Shown here one piece after another: positions 30,779 to 41,608 of a DNA stretch of 64,000 nt. Within the stretch, counting starts at the first letter, position 1. Each line of letters starts with the position of its first letter. The translations under genes and the position numbers were made by a program. The DNA comes from Pseudo-nitzschia pungens (Eukaryota > Bacillariophyta > Bacillariophyceae > Bacillariales > Bacillariaceae): assembly GCA_037355855.1 (NCBI GenBank), contig CM074758.1, forward strand, positions 7,475,001 to 7,539,000. The letters run 5' to 3'. Below the pieces are notes generated by a model. That model searched no databases. It was not told the DNA's origin and was given only the letters and a program-made list of their open reading frames with translations.

Positions 30779-33317
30779 GATCAGAAGGAAACCGAGTCTG
30801 TCGCACGGAAGGAAGAGTTGCCGGAGCTGATTTGGTGGAGACATTGGCATGGCTCAAATCACTGACACTAGCATCATGGCTGGAGGAGAATGCAATGGCA
30901 GCAACTCCAACCCTCAAAGCAGAGGCTGCATCTTCCTCACCACCAGGCAAACCAGAAGGCAGGACAGCAGGAACTGCAGGTGAGACAGCAGGAGAGGCCA
31001 CAGGGGAGGCATCATCCATGGCAGTATTGGGAGGATCAGGAACTTCAGGGGGGACATCAGGAGAGACACCAGGGGAGGCACCAGCCTTGGCAGCATTGGG
31101 AGGATCACCCCCAGGAGAAGCAGCACCTGCAGGCGGTGAAGCCTGGACAGCAGTGAGGTTGGAAGTGCCAGTAGCTAAGGTATCCATGGATTGGGAATCA
31201 TCAAATCCACCACCACCACTGTCAGCACGGGCTTGGAGGTTGAAGTGCAAATCCAGATCAAAAGTGAGGTCTGGGGCAAGGTCAACTGACAAGTCATCAT
31301 CAACAAGCTCCCAATCTCTGGCATCACCATCTCCAAAGAATGGAAGAGAGTCATCCTGCATTGGGTCTGCAGCCGGTGCAGTTTCCACAACACAATTGAC
31401 ATCAGCATCCCAATGGTAAGCCTCCATTTCAGTCAAGCACTCAGAAGAGAACCATTGTCTAACACAAGAACCATATTGGGCTTCCAGAAAAATAGGCAGG
31501 AAAGACAACATGGCCATGGCTTCAGCCTTGGTAGTCATGTTGTACAAAGCAAGGATCTCGCTCCGGTATGGACTGGTATCAACAGAAAGAAAGAGAGGCC
31601 ATGACCAATTGTCACGGGTTCTGATGCCCATAAGCACACTGCGCAGGGTCTTCAAACCTAGCCCTTGGCCCAAATCAACAGGAAGATCAAGATCAACTAC
31701 CCCCAAAACAGGAGCAGTTTCATGACTCTCAATAAATTTGGCTTGGCGGTGCTTAGCTTGGCGAACAGTCTTGAGCTTGGAAGGGGGAAGGGGTCTGTCA
31801 GAAGGATTGGTAGCTGTCTCAATGAACTTGTAGAATTTGCCATCAGGGAGAGAGGCAATGTCTGAAGGTTTGCACCGATTGAACTGGGCTTTGAGGAGCT
31901 TAACAGTTTGGGCGCGCTTTGTAGCATCACATAAAACATGAGCAGCCAGAACCGGATTGGGATCAGGAGTTCTGGAGTTGTCCAGGCTGATATTCTTCCT
32001 GATAACAGCAATAGGACATGCCTGAAACCTGGGATGAGTCTGAAGCAATTCATTGTAGTGGTCAAGATCAAAACTCTGTATGTAGGATCCAAGGAGAAAG
32101 CCACAGGTGACAATAACTGGGGCTTGTATGTGATCAAACTTCAGGTCCATGTCACGATCCCTGAGCCTCTGGAGCAAGGGTACAGAAAATAGAGTCTCCA
32201 GGGAAACACTGTGTCCCACAAAGAAGCGTAGGTGAGGAGCAGTTCTGCTGCGAAGCCAGAGCTGAGCAACATACAATTCCAAGGTTTTCCTGTCAGGAAG
32301 GGTAGTCCAAAGCTTGGTAACAGGCTTGGCCTTGGGGTTGAGCCGGGCTCGTGAGGGGAAAACATACAACACCAGGCGCTTGTCAACAGTCCAAAGTAGA
32401 TCCAATGCTTCCTTGAGAGACTTGAGCAGTTCATCATACAGTTCCCCAGGGCGTTGAGACAACAACCGGGGAAGGGACAGAGTGACAAAAGAACTATGGG
32501 AACACTTGGTACCTGCAGTGACATCCACTGGAGCCCGGGAATCACTTGAGCAAACCCCTCGGCGTTGGAGGAAATGCCTAGCAGAAGAGGACAAGACAGT
32601 AGCATCACCACCACCAGGAAGAAAGGACACTGATTTGGAGGCGGAAGCATCATCAACCGCAGTTGGCGCAGGTGTAGGAGGTCTCTTCTTGAAATGCCAG
32701 TGGGAGCCAAGCACCCGGTTAGCTGCCAACCATACTTTTCCTTCAGTGCTGGGCAGAAGGTTGCCCTCACAATACAAGTCATCAAAACACTCAGGAGACA
32801 TCTTGACCAAACCAATAAGACATTTCTTCAGAGCCTGGCCAGAGGGTTGCTTGGTCCAGGCTGGGGCAGAGCCTTGAAAGCATGCAGAGGCAAGAGAAGC
32901 CAAGGAATCTACAGAGGCAATGCGCCAATCAGGATTGTCCGGAAAAGCCTGAGCGTAAACAGGAGGGATGGCAGTCTGGCAAATATCATGGATGGATTTC
33001 TTGTCTTTACCCTCCTTCTTGCTGAAAAAGTGTGTAGGGCTTGGGCACCCAGCCCATAAGCGGGAACCTGTTGGAGATTTGCGAAAGGCTTGAATCGCAG
33101 GAGGTGTGGGAGACCTGCCAGAGCAGGGACCCTGACCATAAAAACACCAGAAGAAGGAATCAGAATGAGCCCTGTTTGCAGCAGCCAGAGCCTCCTTGTG
33201 GTGGGATTGGCGTGCTTGCTGCTGAGAGGAAACAGACTTCTGGGCAGAGGAAAAGGCAAGAGTAGATTGCTTGAGGATAGATGAAGCAGGGACCTTGCCT
33301 GAGGTCACAGAACCCAT
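30771..33317 (-). CDS. LINE ORF1 protein
   Basis: 848-codon intact ORF from a true ATG (MGSVTSGKVPASSILKQ) to TAG. I do not recognise a conserved domain and see no CCHC knuckle. In LINEs the first ORF usually encodes an RNA-binding protein that packages the element RNA, and its place directly before the endonuclease/RT ORF supports that role. The central region (about residues 300-640) looks globular and mixed; the C-terminus is Pro/Ala/Gly/Ser-rich and disordered (repeated ASPGVSPDVPPEVPDPPN-type words), which also explains the long shadow frames on the other strand. The stop overlaps the ORF2 ATG by a frame change. Confidence 0.8.
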   Translation of the reverse strand: MGSVTSGKVPASSILKQSTLAFSSAQKSVSSQQQARQSHHKEALAAANRAHSDSFFWCFYGQGPCSGRSPTPPAIQAFRKSPTGSRLWAGCPSPTHFFSKKEGKDKKSIHDICQTAIPPVYAQAFPDNPDWRIASVDSLASLASACFQGSAPAWTKQPSGQALKKCLIGLVKMSPECFDDLYCEGNLLPSTEGKVWLAANRVLGSHWHFKKRPPTPAPTAVDDASASKSVSFLPGGGDATVLSSSARHFLQRRGVCSSDSRAPVDVTAGTKCSHSSFVTLSLPRLLSQRPGELYDELLKSLKEALDLLWTVDKRLVLYVFPSRARLNPKAKPVTKLWTTLPDRKTLELYVAQLWLRSRTAPHLRFFVGHSVSLETLFSVPLLQRLRDRDMDLKFDHIQAPVIVTCGFLLGSYIQSFDLDHYNELLQTHPRFQACPIAVIRKNISLDNSRTPDPNPVLAAHVLCDATKRAQTVKLLKAQFNRCKPSDIASLPDGKFYKFIETATNPSDRPLPPSKLKTVRQAKHRQAKFIESHETAPVLGVVDLDLPVDLGQGLGLKTLRSVLMGIRTRDNWSWPLFLSVDTSPYRSEILALYNMTTKAEAMAMLSFLPIFLEAQYGSCVRQWFSSECLTEMEAYHWDADVNCVVETAPAADPMQDDSLPFFGDGDARDWELVDDDLSVDLAPDLTFDLDLHFNLQARADSGGGGFDDSQSMDTLATGTSNLTAVQASPPAGAASPGGDPPNAAKAGASPGVSPDVPPEVPDPPNTAMDDASPVASPAVSPAVPAVLPSGLPGGEEDAASALRVGVAAIAFSSSHDASVSDLSHANVSTKSAPATLPSVRQTRFPSDHG

Positions 33318-33339
33318 TGGTGTGTGTCAAGACGGCTGG

Positions 33340-33755
33340 TGGCCTGTCAGCTGGGAGCCTGACTGCGGGGATCCTGGCTGCTGGGAGCCTGACTGCTGGG
33401 AGCCTGACTGCTGGGAACCTGACTGCTGGGATCCTGACTGCTGGGATCCTGACTGCTGGGAGCCTGACTGCTGGGATCCTGACTGCTGGGATCCTGACTG
33501 CTGGGATCCTGACTGCTGGGAGCCTGACTGCTGAGATCCTGACTGCTGGGAGCCTGACTGCTGGGAGCTTGACTGTTGAGAAGCGAACTGCTGGGAGCCT
33601 GACTGTTGAGAGCCTGGCTGCTGGGATCCTGGCTGCTGGGAGCCTGGCTGCTGGGAGCCTGGCTGCTGGGATCCTGACTGCTGGGAGCCTGTCAGCTGGG
33701 GGTCTGACGGCAGAGTACCTGACTGCTGAGAGCCTGGCTGCTAGGAGCCTAACTG
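33340..33755. repeat. 10-bp based minisatellite upstream of LINE ORF1
   Basis: About 40 near-copies of a 10-bp period, tgctgggagc/ctgactgctgggatc, with G-to-A and C-to-T variants. Forward frames stay open across it (reading repeated WEPDC or SLTAG) but have no other gene signal. It sits in the 5' region of the LINE. Confidence 0.9.
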
Positions 33756-34280
33756 AGAAGCTGCTGGCAGAGAAGAAGGCTGCAAGGAATCCCCTGGAGC
33801 AGATTCAGTGCCAAGCATAACAGTATCAGAAAGCACACTTGCAGATGAGGATACAGAAGAAGAGGAAGACATATCGTCAACAGAAGACCCATGCATAGAG
33901 GATGAAGAGGCTGAGGAGGCTGATGAAGAGGATGATCTGGTAGCAAGAGCAGGAGAAGGAGTGGCGCGAGCAGAGTTGGCACTAGAATGTCTTGGAGGGG
34001 TCTGTTGCACAAAGGGACGCTTGCTAGACCGAGACCCAGAGGCAGACCTAGCAGAAGAAGATGGCGTGGAAGATCTTTTCTTCCGGGAAGCAGCTTGGGT
34101 GGTGGGCCACCCCTTATTAGGAGGGGGAGGCATTGGACCAGAAGGGGAGCAGCTGATTGCAGAGACACCAGCTGAGGGCAGAAGGGGCAACAGGAACGCT
34201 ACTTGGATGCAGAAAAACCAGGGGATGACACAAGCCTGGGCCGGAGAAGCACCGGTTGAGGGCAAATCAACAGCAGTATA
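33741..34280 (-). other. 5' region of the LINE, Ser-rich open frame plus monomer-like repeats
   Basis: The minus strand is open for 174 codons and very Ser/Ala/Pro-rich (SSSSSASSASSSSMHG), but begins at a TTG, so a real protein is doubtful; it could be an N-terminal extension or untranslated sequence. The far end (34,170-34,275) contains the unit ggagaagcaccggttgaggg and neighbours that recur in the array at 39,184-40,620, so the LINE 5' end probably consists of such monomers. Confidence 0.5.
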
Positions 34281-34606
34281 ATATAATATACTTATTTAAG
34301 TAGGAAAATCCACCGAAGGTGGTTAAAAGCTACTCAGTCTGTAACCAGACTTTATCATCGCCTCAATCAAAGAGTCAGGACCCCAAGTTGTAGAACGACG
34401 CGCCGCCTCAACCATGGGGGATTATGCCCCAGGTTGTAAAGACGACTATTTGGCAAACGAACCTTGGTAAGAAACAGGAAAAAACAAACCAGTCCAGAGC
34501 ACAACAGACACTGCTGTTGCAAAGCGTACAGGAGATGGGGTAACAAGAACGTGAAAGGGAAAGACACAAGCAAAACTGTCCCTGGAATGCTGCTGTAAAG
34601 CATCAG
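34281..34606. other. Spacer with two short hairpins, no gene seen
   Basis: Contains ccaccgaaggtgg (34,310-34,322) and agtctgtaaccagact (34,337-34,352), both perfect short inverted repeats. The end (from about 34,565) matches sequence on the far side of Copia C (37,530 onward: caagcaaaac, gcatcagtaatg), so it is host repeat sequence into which C inserted. Confidence 0.5.
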
Positions 34607-34610
34607 TAAT

Positions 34611-35521
34611 TATGAAGATATTCAAGGTGGGTGCTATGATCTGTGCTAAGGTTCCTGTGTAGGAGAGTGTACTGGGGCTACAGGCAGCAGCCTCCAGTAG
34701 CTGACTAACAGGTGCTAAGCTGAGTGCTGAGCTGTGTGCTAAATGGTTAGCAACAGGCTTAGCAACAGGCTTAGCAACAGGCTTAGTAACAGGCTTAGCA
34801 ACAGACCTATCCTGATTAGTATGGATGCTAGCAGAAGTTACTAGGGTCGTCGCGTACGATTTGTACCAATTGTACGTACCCCGAGTAAAGCACCTGTTAT
34901 GGTATAGCTAAATGCTACAGGGTTAGGGTTGCTAATGCTACGAGATACTGAAAGATACTATGCTACCGCCGGGGTCGGGTCATTGGTGTATAATATGTAC
35001 CATGACCGGATACCCGGCCCAAACAGTTACCAAACGTGCTAGCATAAGTGAGCTAGCATACGATTGGATCGCTAATAATTAAGCGAAGCTACGCTACTCC
35101 GTGCGATACGCTACTCCGTAGAATACAGTACTGGAGCTACGGAGCTCTGTTATTATACGAGTTATCGGAACGCTCTGTTATTATACGAGTTAGCGAAACG
35201 CTGATACGATACGATACAGAGCTGAGCTGCGCTCAGCTCCTGCCACGATATATTCACTCTTTTCTTTATGCTCTAAAATAAACACGCCTATCATGCCCTC
35301 CCCTTACGACCGATTCCGATGTACCTCTAGGGAAGTGCCTTGTATTGCCTAAGTGTATGCAATAGACCTTGAACAGTCCACTGTAGACTCACCCTTTGCC
35401 AGGGATATACGTGTTGTTATTGTTAAGGCTTTCCCCTTTTTTTTCCAGTACGCAGTACAAGACGTTTATCTACGAGACGATTCAAGTTCCACGAAGATTG
35501 CTGACGAGCAATATCAACGCA
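34611..35521 (+). repeat. 5' LTR of Copia C
   Basis: 911 bp, starts TATGAAGATATTC and ends ATATCAACGCA. Contains the 12-bp aacaggcttagc tandem repeat (34,748-34,805), a ggttagggttgc stretch near 34,922, and an inverted repeat around gtacgatttgtacc. An aaaataaac motif near 35,274 may act in polyadenylation. Confidence 0.88.
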
Positions 35522-36535
35522 GTTTATCAGACCCACCGCTCGACCCACTACGAACCGGGACGCCGGCTAGAGCGTGTGAAGAAACCCAGCTGGCTGATCA
35601 CCACTGGCATCCATGCCTACACTTGGATGTAAAACATCAGCTTATTGGACCTACAGCTGACATCGCGAGATCCCTGATGTTAATGGGGAGCCCTTCCCCA
35701 GACACGCGACCGACCGGAGCCCACACATCCACCTCTGGGGCCTGTTGATACGCAGTTGTTGATACAGTAGATGAGCATCATGGTGGCACCATGGAGGCTC
35801 GATCCGGTAGGGGAAGGAGCAGGACGTGGAGAAAGCAGCGTCCATGATTTCCTGTTATTTTTACAGGATTCAAGGGGGACGCTTGCTTGCCACGGATGGA
35901 ACCACACTAGAAAAGAATTTTCGTGGAGACAGACCACCACGTACTTTCCAGTGAAGACAGTGTCCAGCAGACCAAGGACATGACGTCAGGCCCATCCGAA
36001 ATAACGAGGCGCAGACAACCTCGAACCTGCTATACCATCGAATTTTTTGATTTTTAGCCAAGGGAACTTGGAATCAGACAAGCCAAGAACCCTGAGATCT
36101 GTCATATCTCAGAATCAAATCGATTGGTCCAGAGCAGAGCAGAAAGACCGGATAGAATTCTTCTTTTGGTCGTAACCAACCATTCAACCATCGAATCGGA
36201 ACCATCGATGTGGATACCTTTCTAGCCAACCATCGAATCGGAACCATCGATGTGGATACCTTTTTTAGACGTCGGCACGAAACAGTTGACATGGAAACGC
36301 TGACGTGATACCTTTCCTTTCGGAATTGTCGATACAGAACAATCGACACAAACCACCGATTCAGATGTTCTTCTTTTGGATGACGACACGGAAACGTCGA
36401 CACGATACCTTTTTCTTTTGGCCGTCATCGATACAGACCTTCGATCGACAACTTGGATGGAAACAGTCCCCACCACAAAAGAATTTGGTTTAGAAACTGA
36501 AGCAAGTTAGTTACTCAGAGCAAGTCAAGTTAACC
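35522..36535 (+). other. 5' leader of Copia C
   Basis: Starts with the conserved GTTTATCAGACCCACCGC next to the LTR. It is colinear with the leader of B and keeps the TGACGTCA palindrome (35,981-35,988). Repeated words ccatcgaatcggaaccatcg and gatgtggatacctttt near 36,190-36,265. Short ORFs in it are not credible genes. Confidence 0.6.
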
Positions 36536-37057
36536 ATGGCCAAGCAAACTAGAAGCCAAGCCGCCGCCGCTGCAGCCGCCGCCGGAGACGGCGCCCCTGG
36601 AGCTGTCCCTGGAGGTGGCGCTGCCCTTGGAGGCGGCGCTGTCCCTGGAGGCGACGCTCCTCCGCCTGGAGTTGCCCCTGGAGCTGGAGCCGGCGCCACT
36701 GGAGCTGTCCCTGGAGTCGCTGGCGCCGCCGTTGTTGGAGCGCTCCCCCCTGCCGGAGCACCTGGAGTCCCTCCTGTTGCATCTGCTGCATTTGGAGTCT
36801 CCAGGATCCAACAAGAGCCCAACCTCGACATCCAACCACGATCTGAGATGATCCTGCCTGCTGTTGCTGAAGACCTGAGAGCAATGCGCAACAAGAATGC
36901 AGCTCGGATTGCTGCTGAGACTGATGCAGCCGCCGATGCCACCGCCGACACTGTAGGCGGTGCTCCTAGACGAGGATGCAGTACCAAGTCTTACAATCAA
37001 CGCCCTGCATACTCCGTTGTACGAGCGCGCCTACACCTATGGACGCGAGCGATTTGA
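36536..37057 (+). pseudogene. Truncated gag-pol remnant of Copia C
   Basis: Starts MAKQTRSQAAAA in a strong context (aaccATGG). The Ala/Gly/Pro-rich N-terminus of Gag runs to about residue 140. At about 36,960 the sequence jumps to a pol piece (in another frame: VPSLTINALHTPLYERAYT, FELDPR) that in B lies between protease and integrase. So roughly 2.5 kb of gag and pol is deleted. Confidence 0.82.
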
Positions 37058-37165
37058 ACTGGATCCCCGCTGTAGGGATTCTGTCATCCGCTTACAAGCA
37101 TGTTCGATGGGACGATGCAGTCGAACCAGTCGATCCCGAGCTCTATACGATCTCCAGACGACGGC

Positions 37166-37417
37166 AGGAGCAATGACGCTCTTTGATGGACCTGTATTCA
37201 GGACGCCCATCTGCCGTGAGTACATTGTACTAAGAACCACTGCTGAAGAGCCAGTAAGCAGCGGATAGCGCAGGAGCGCAAGTACTAGTAGAAGACCAAG
37301 CAAGACACCGCATCAGATAGCGGGGACAGAATGGCGTGGTACTCCCGTCCTCATGGTGAATGCTGACGTTAGTGTTGCAGTACTACCAAGACCTGTGGGG
37401 ACTTGGCCTCTTATGGC
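37166..37417 (+). other. Unassigned segment inside Copia C
   Basis: After the pol homology ends and before the 3' LTR remnant there are about 250 bp with no match I can see elsewhere in the window and no open gene. Confidence 0.35.
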
Positions 37418-37509
37418 GTTCCCTTATTTTTTCCAGTACGCAGTACAAGACGTTTATCTACGAGACGATTCAAGTTCCACGAAGATTGCTGACAAGCAAT
37501 ATCAACGCA
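37418..37509 (+). repeat. 3' LTR remnant of Copia C
   Basis: Matches the last ~92 bp of the 5' LTR (tacgcagtacaagacg, tacgagacgattcaag, atatcaacgca), then TAAT. Confidence 0.85.
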
Positions 37510-37844
37510 TAATGCTAGTGGTCAGCCAACACAAGCAAAACCCTTCCTCAGATACATAGTATCAGTAATGCAAGTGGTCAGTGTACAAAAGCAAAACTCC
37601 TCTCTAAATGCTGGATTGCAGCATCAGTAATGCAAGTAGTCATCCCCAAACACATTCCCGTACTGTACCGTATGGTACATCAAAAGAACACGAGCGAAAT
37701 TTCCCAGGTAATGCTCGTGTACCATACCGTGTACTGCACAACACTTAGAGGCATTGGAGCCTACTACCAAATTCGTAACAGCTGCTGCTGTCCTCCTGTT
37801 AGAACTTCGTAGTAGCTTGGAAACAAGGGCTCTAAGTGATGACA
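37510..37844. other. Spacer with repeated catcagtaatgcaagtggtc words
   Basis: Contains three copies of a cagtaatgcaagt/tagtggtcag word and several gtaccatacggt-like palindromic words near 37,660-37,740. No gene supported. Confidence 0.45.
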
Positions 37845-38620
37845 CTTATGGACCATCAGGGCTGTAGGCTTGAAAACAGATCACAGCTGTACTGTGAACT
37901 GGAGGGGTATATGTTGGTGGTGGAGCGTTAAGTAACATGTACTTAGCAGCTTTGGGGCTTGGGTCAGAAAAACAGTAGGTCCATAATCGAAAACAATTAT
38001 GGTCCAGCAGGGCAGTAGACTTGAAAACAGATGACAGTTGAAGTGTGCATCTGAGAGGGTTATGTAGGTACGGGAGCCTTAAGCAAACTGTACTTAGCGG
38101 CTTTGGGGCTTGGGTCAGAAAAACAGTAGGACCTTAACCGAAAACACTTATGGTCCAGCAGGGCAGTAGACTTGAAAACAAATGACAGTTGAAGAATGCA
38201 TCTGAGAGGTATATGTAGGTAGGGGATCCTTAAGCAAACTGTACTTAGCGGCTTTGGGGCTTGGGTCAGAAAACAGTAGGACCATAAGCGAAAACACTTA
38301 TGATCCAGCAGGGCAGTAGACTTGAAAACAGATGACAATTATACTGTACACCTGAGAGGGTTATGTAGGTGGTGGAGCCTTAAGCAAACTGTACTTAGCG
38401 GCTTTGGGGCTTGGGTCAGAAAACAGTAGGACCATAAGTGAAACACTTATGGTCCAGCAGGGCAGTAGACTTGAAAACAGATGACATTTATACTGTACAC
38501 CTGAGAGGGTTATGTAGGTGGTGGAGGCTTGGGTCAAAAAACAGTAGGACCATAAGCGAAAACACATATGGTCCAGCAGGGCAATGAACTTGAAAACAGA
38601 TGACAGCTGGAATTTCTTGT
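37845..38620. repeat. ~151-bp tandem array
   Basis: The word acttagcggctttggggc begins at about 37,941, 38,092, 38,243 and 38,393, spacing 151, 151 and 150 bp. Each unit also has cttatggtccagcaggg and gacttgaaaacagatgaca. A shortened fifth unit follows. Confidence 0.88.
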
Positions 38621-38664
38621 AGAAATATTCCTACAGTGGAAGGGGCTGTTTGTGAACTACACCT

Positions 38665-39183
38665 TGAAAAGACTTAGCGGACTTAGCAAGGAACCTTGAA
38701 GAATGTAGAACGTTAAGTGGAAATCACTTAGGAAGCTTGGAAACAATGTAGAACATTAAGTATAATATATACTTAAGGGCCTTGAGGGTGGAGCTTGGAA
38801 ACAGATCGAAGCAGTACGTAAGACGGCAACAGTAAGACGGCAACAGTATTAGAAGTATTTTCGAATCGCTGTAGAATCAGTACTGGAGGTGCTGTAGAAA
38901 ATTATGTGTCGGTTTTGTTTTGGTTGTTGTTTTGGTTGTTGCTGCTGCTCGATTGGCCAAGTGGTGAATTGGCAACCAAATCAACCAAAAGAAGCAGCCA
39001 GCAACTGAACCAATAGCAGAAACAAAGAGCGCAGGTCTTGGTTAATACATGTAGGTCCTGGGGTTGTGATTGGTGGTGTAAAAGGGAGCGAGATATCGCA
39101 TGGTAAAGTTGTGTAGAAATCTACGCATTTTTAGTACTGGAACATCGGAACGTCGGACAAAATGCGCGATGCGCAAATTGTGG
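38665..39183. repeat. Long direct repeat, left copy
   Basis: About 500 bp that recurs in the same orientation at 41,609-42,092: shared landmarks include gcaaggaaccttgaagaatg, gtgtagaaatctacg and tactggaacatcggaacgtc. Could be LTRs of an unrecognised element or a segmental duplication; no target duplication found. Confidence 0.7.
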
Positions 39184-40620
39184 GCAAATCAACAGCAGAA
39201 AACCTCCAGTGGAGTGCAGAAGCAACAACAGAAACGCCGCTTTGGATGTAGAGGTGCCAGGTGATAGCAAAAGCTGGGGCAGAAGAAGCAGCAGGTGAAT
39301 GCAGAAGCAACAACAGAAACTCCACTTGGGTACAGAACTGCCTGATGATGACAAAAGCCGGGGCAGTAGAATCACCAGTTGAGTGCAGAAGCAACCACAG
39401 AAACGCCACTTGGATGCTGAAAAGCCACAGCAGAAAAGCAACCAGCTGGGTGCAGGAGCAACAACAGACACGCCGCTTGGATGTAGAAGTGCCAGGTGAT
39501 GACAAAAGCCGGGGCAGTAGAAGCACCAATTGAATGCAGAAGCAACAACAGAACCGCCACTTGGGTGCAGAACTGCCTGATGATGACAAAAGCCGGGGCA
39601 GTAGAATCACCAGTTGAGTGCAGAAGCAACCACAGAACCGCCACTTGGATGCTGAAAAGCCACAGCAGAAAAGCAACCAGCTGGGTGCAGGAGCAACAAC
39701 AGACACGCCGCTTGGATGTAGAAGTGCCAGGTGATGACAAAAGCCGGGGCAGTAGAAGCACCAATTGAATGCAGAAGCAACAACAGAACCGCCACTTGGG
39801 TGCAGAAATGCCTGATGATGACAAAAGCTGGGGCAGTAGAATCACCAGTTGAGTGCAGAAGCAACAACAGAACCGCCACTTGGATGCTGAAAAGCCACAG
39901 CAGAAAAGCAACCAGCTGGGTGCAGGAGCAACAACAGACACGCCGCTTGGATGTAGAAGTGCCAGGTGATGACAGATGCCGGGGCAGGAGAAGCACCGGT
40001 TGAGGGCAAATCAACAGCAGAAAACCTCCAGTGGAGTGCAGAAGCAACAACAGAAACGCCGCGTTGGATGTAGAGGTGCCAGGTGATAGCAAAAGCCGGG
40101 GCAGTAGAAGCACCAGTTGAATGAAGAAGCAACAACAGAAACGCCACTTGAGTGCAGAAATGCCTGATGATGACAGAAGCCAGGGCAGTAGAAGCACCAG
40201 TTGAAAGCAGAAGCAACAGCAGAAAACCTCCAGTGGAGTGCAGAAGCAACAACAGAAACAACAGAAACGCCGCTTTGGATGTAGAGGTGCCAGGTGAGAG
40301 CAAAAGCCGGGGCAGTAGAAGCACCAGTTGAATGCAGAAGCAACAACAGAACCGCTGCTTGGGTGAAGAAATGCCAGTTGATGACAAAGGCCAGGCCACA
40401 GCAGAAAAGCAACCAGCAGTTGAGTGCAGAAGCAACAACAGAAACGCCGCTTGGGTGCAGAAATACCAGGTGATAACAAAAGCCGGGGCAGTAGAAGCAC
40501 CGGTTGAGGGCAGATCAACAGCAGAAAAACCACCAGTTGAATGCAGAAACAACAACAGAAACGCCGCTTAGGTGCAAAATTGTAGGCTGGGTAACAGGGT
40601 AGAGCAGCAACAACAGGTCC
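39184..40620 (-). repeat. Higher-order tandem array related to the LINE 5' end
   Basis: Monomers near 75-80 bp (gcagaagcaacaacagaaac, ccacttgg, gatgacaaaagccggggcag, tagaagcaccagttga) are grouped into a 235-bp higher-order unit between about 39,261 and 40,003; three forward ORFs of 90 codons at 39,261, 39,496 and 39,731 show the exact 235-bp step. The block ending ggagaagcaccggttgaggg / caaatcaacagcag also stands at the 5' end of the LINE (34,240-34,275). Minus-strand frames up to 361 codons are repeat artefacts. Confidence 0.9.
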
Positions 40621-41608
40621 AACTTTGGGCTGGACAAGGAAAAGCTCCAGGGGAACCAAAAGAAAAGACTGGAGCACTACCAGAAGAGTCACGTTCGAAA
40701 CCCACAGAGGTGCTCTGGAGTTTCAGAATTTAGAATCCCAGTAGACCACTGCAAATCGTGTAGAAACTGCAGCAAATTGGCTTGTAGACTTGTAGGGACC
40801 AAAAGGGAACAGGGCAGCTGCTTGTGTAGAAACTAGGGGCTTTAGTAGGAACACTTAGGGACCGGGGGATATCAATGGCAGGGCACACTTAAAAGGCTCA
40901 GGAGGGAACTTGAAGTTCAAACTCGCGAGTACTTATAAGTGGAAACAGTATCCAGGGGCAATTGGCTTGAAAACAGGGACCTTGAGCGTGACACTTATGG
41001 ACAAGGGAAGCTGCCTGCTTGGAAACAAGGGGAGTAATTAAGGGTAGAAACAGTATCCAGGGGCAATTGGCTTGAAAACAGGTACCTTGAGGGAGATACT
41101 TAGGGACCGGGGAAGCTGCTTGCTTGAAAACAGGGGCTTTAGTAGAAACACCTAGGGACCAGAGGGAGGCTTGTGTCTTGAAAACAGTGTCGAACTTGAA
41201 GTTCAAGTTGGGGTTGCTTAATAGCGAAATCACTTAGGGATCAGGTAACCCGCGAACACTTAGGGACCAGAGAAACTGTAGTCTTGAAAACAAGGGGGGA
41301 TAGTAGCTGTAGTCTTGGAAACAAGAGTGCAATAAGTAGGAGGTACTTAGGGATCGGTTGGTCTTGGCTTGAAAACGGCTTGAAAACAGATGTAGTAGGG
41401 GGAGCCTTAAGCGATAACACTTAGGGACTGGGGGGCTTGGCTAGGAAACAGGGTAGCTCTTAAGTGAAAGGTACTTAAGAAGCAGGAGGCTATTGGCTTG
41501 AAAATAGGGAGGGAACTGGAAGATATGCTCGCGAGAACTTGCAAATACTTAGGGATCAGCAAGCAGGAACCTTCTAGAAGGGGGGGGTATGTGTGTGTTC
41601 GACAACTT
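40621..41608. repeat. Degenerate cttagggacc / gcttgaaaacag array
   Basis: From about 40,830 the words acttaggga(c/t)c, ggcttgaaaacag and gtagaaacac recur irregularly every 60-80 bp to about 41,545. They resemble parts of the 151-bp units at 37,845-38,620. No gene supported. Confidence 0.65.

Larger units (their letters stand above)
34611..37509 (+). mobile_element. Copia element C, internally deleted
   Basis: A copy of the A/B family in the opposite orientation. Full 5' LTR (34,611-35,521), leader, the first third of gag, a short pol piece, unassigned sequence, and the last ~92 bp of a 3' LTR (37,418-37,509). TAAT flanks both ends (34,607-34,610 and 37,510-37,513), again a 4-bp duplication. 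It cannot make enzymes and would depend on a relative such as B. Confidence 0.85.

Noticed and set aside
30832..31419. 195-codon forward ORF
   Set aside because: Antisense of the disordered ORF1 C-terminus.
33271..33820. Forward frames reading WEPDC or SLTAG repeats
   Set aside because: By-products of the 10-bp minisatellite.
34281..34360. tRNA-like gene on the minus strand
   Set aside because: Two small hairpins are present, but there is no acceptor pairing and no B-box sequence.
37845..40620. CRISPR array
   Set aside because: Units are tandem without unique spacers, and the genome is eukaryotic.
39121..40692. Minus-strand frames of up to 361 codons rich in Leu, Cys and Ser
   Set aside because: Repeat artefacts of the 235-bp higher-order array; several frames are open at once and no domain is visible.
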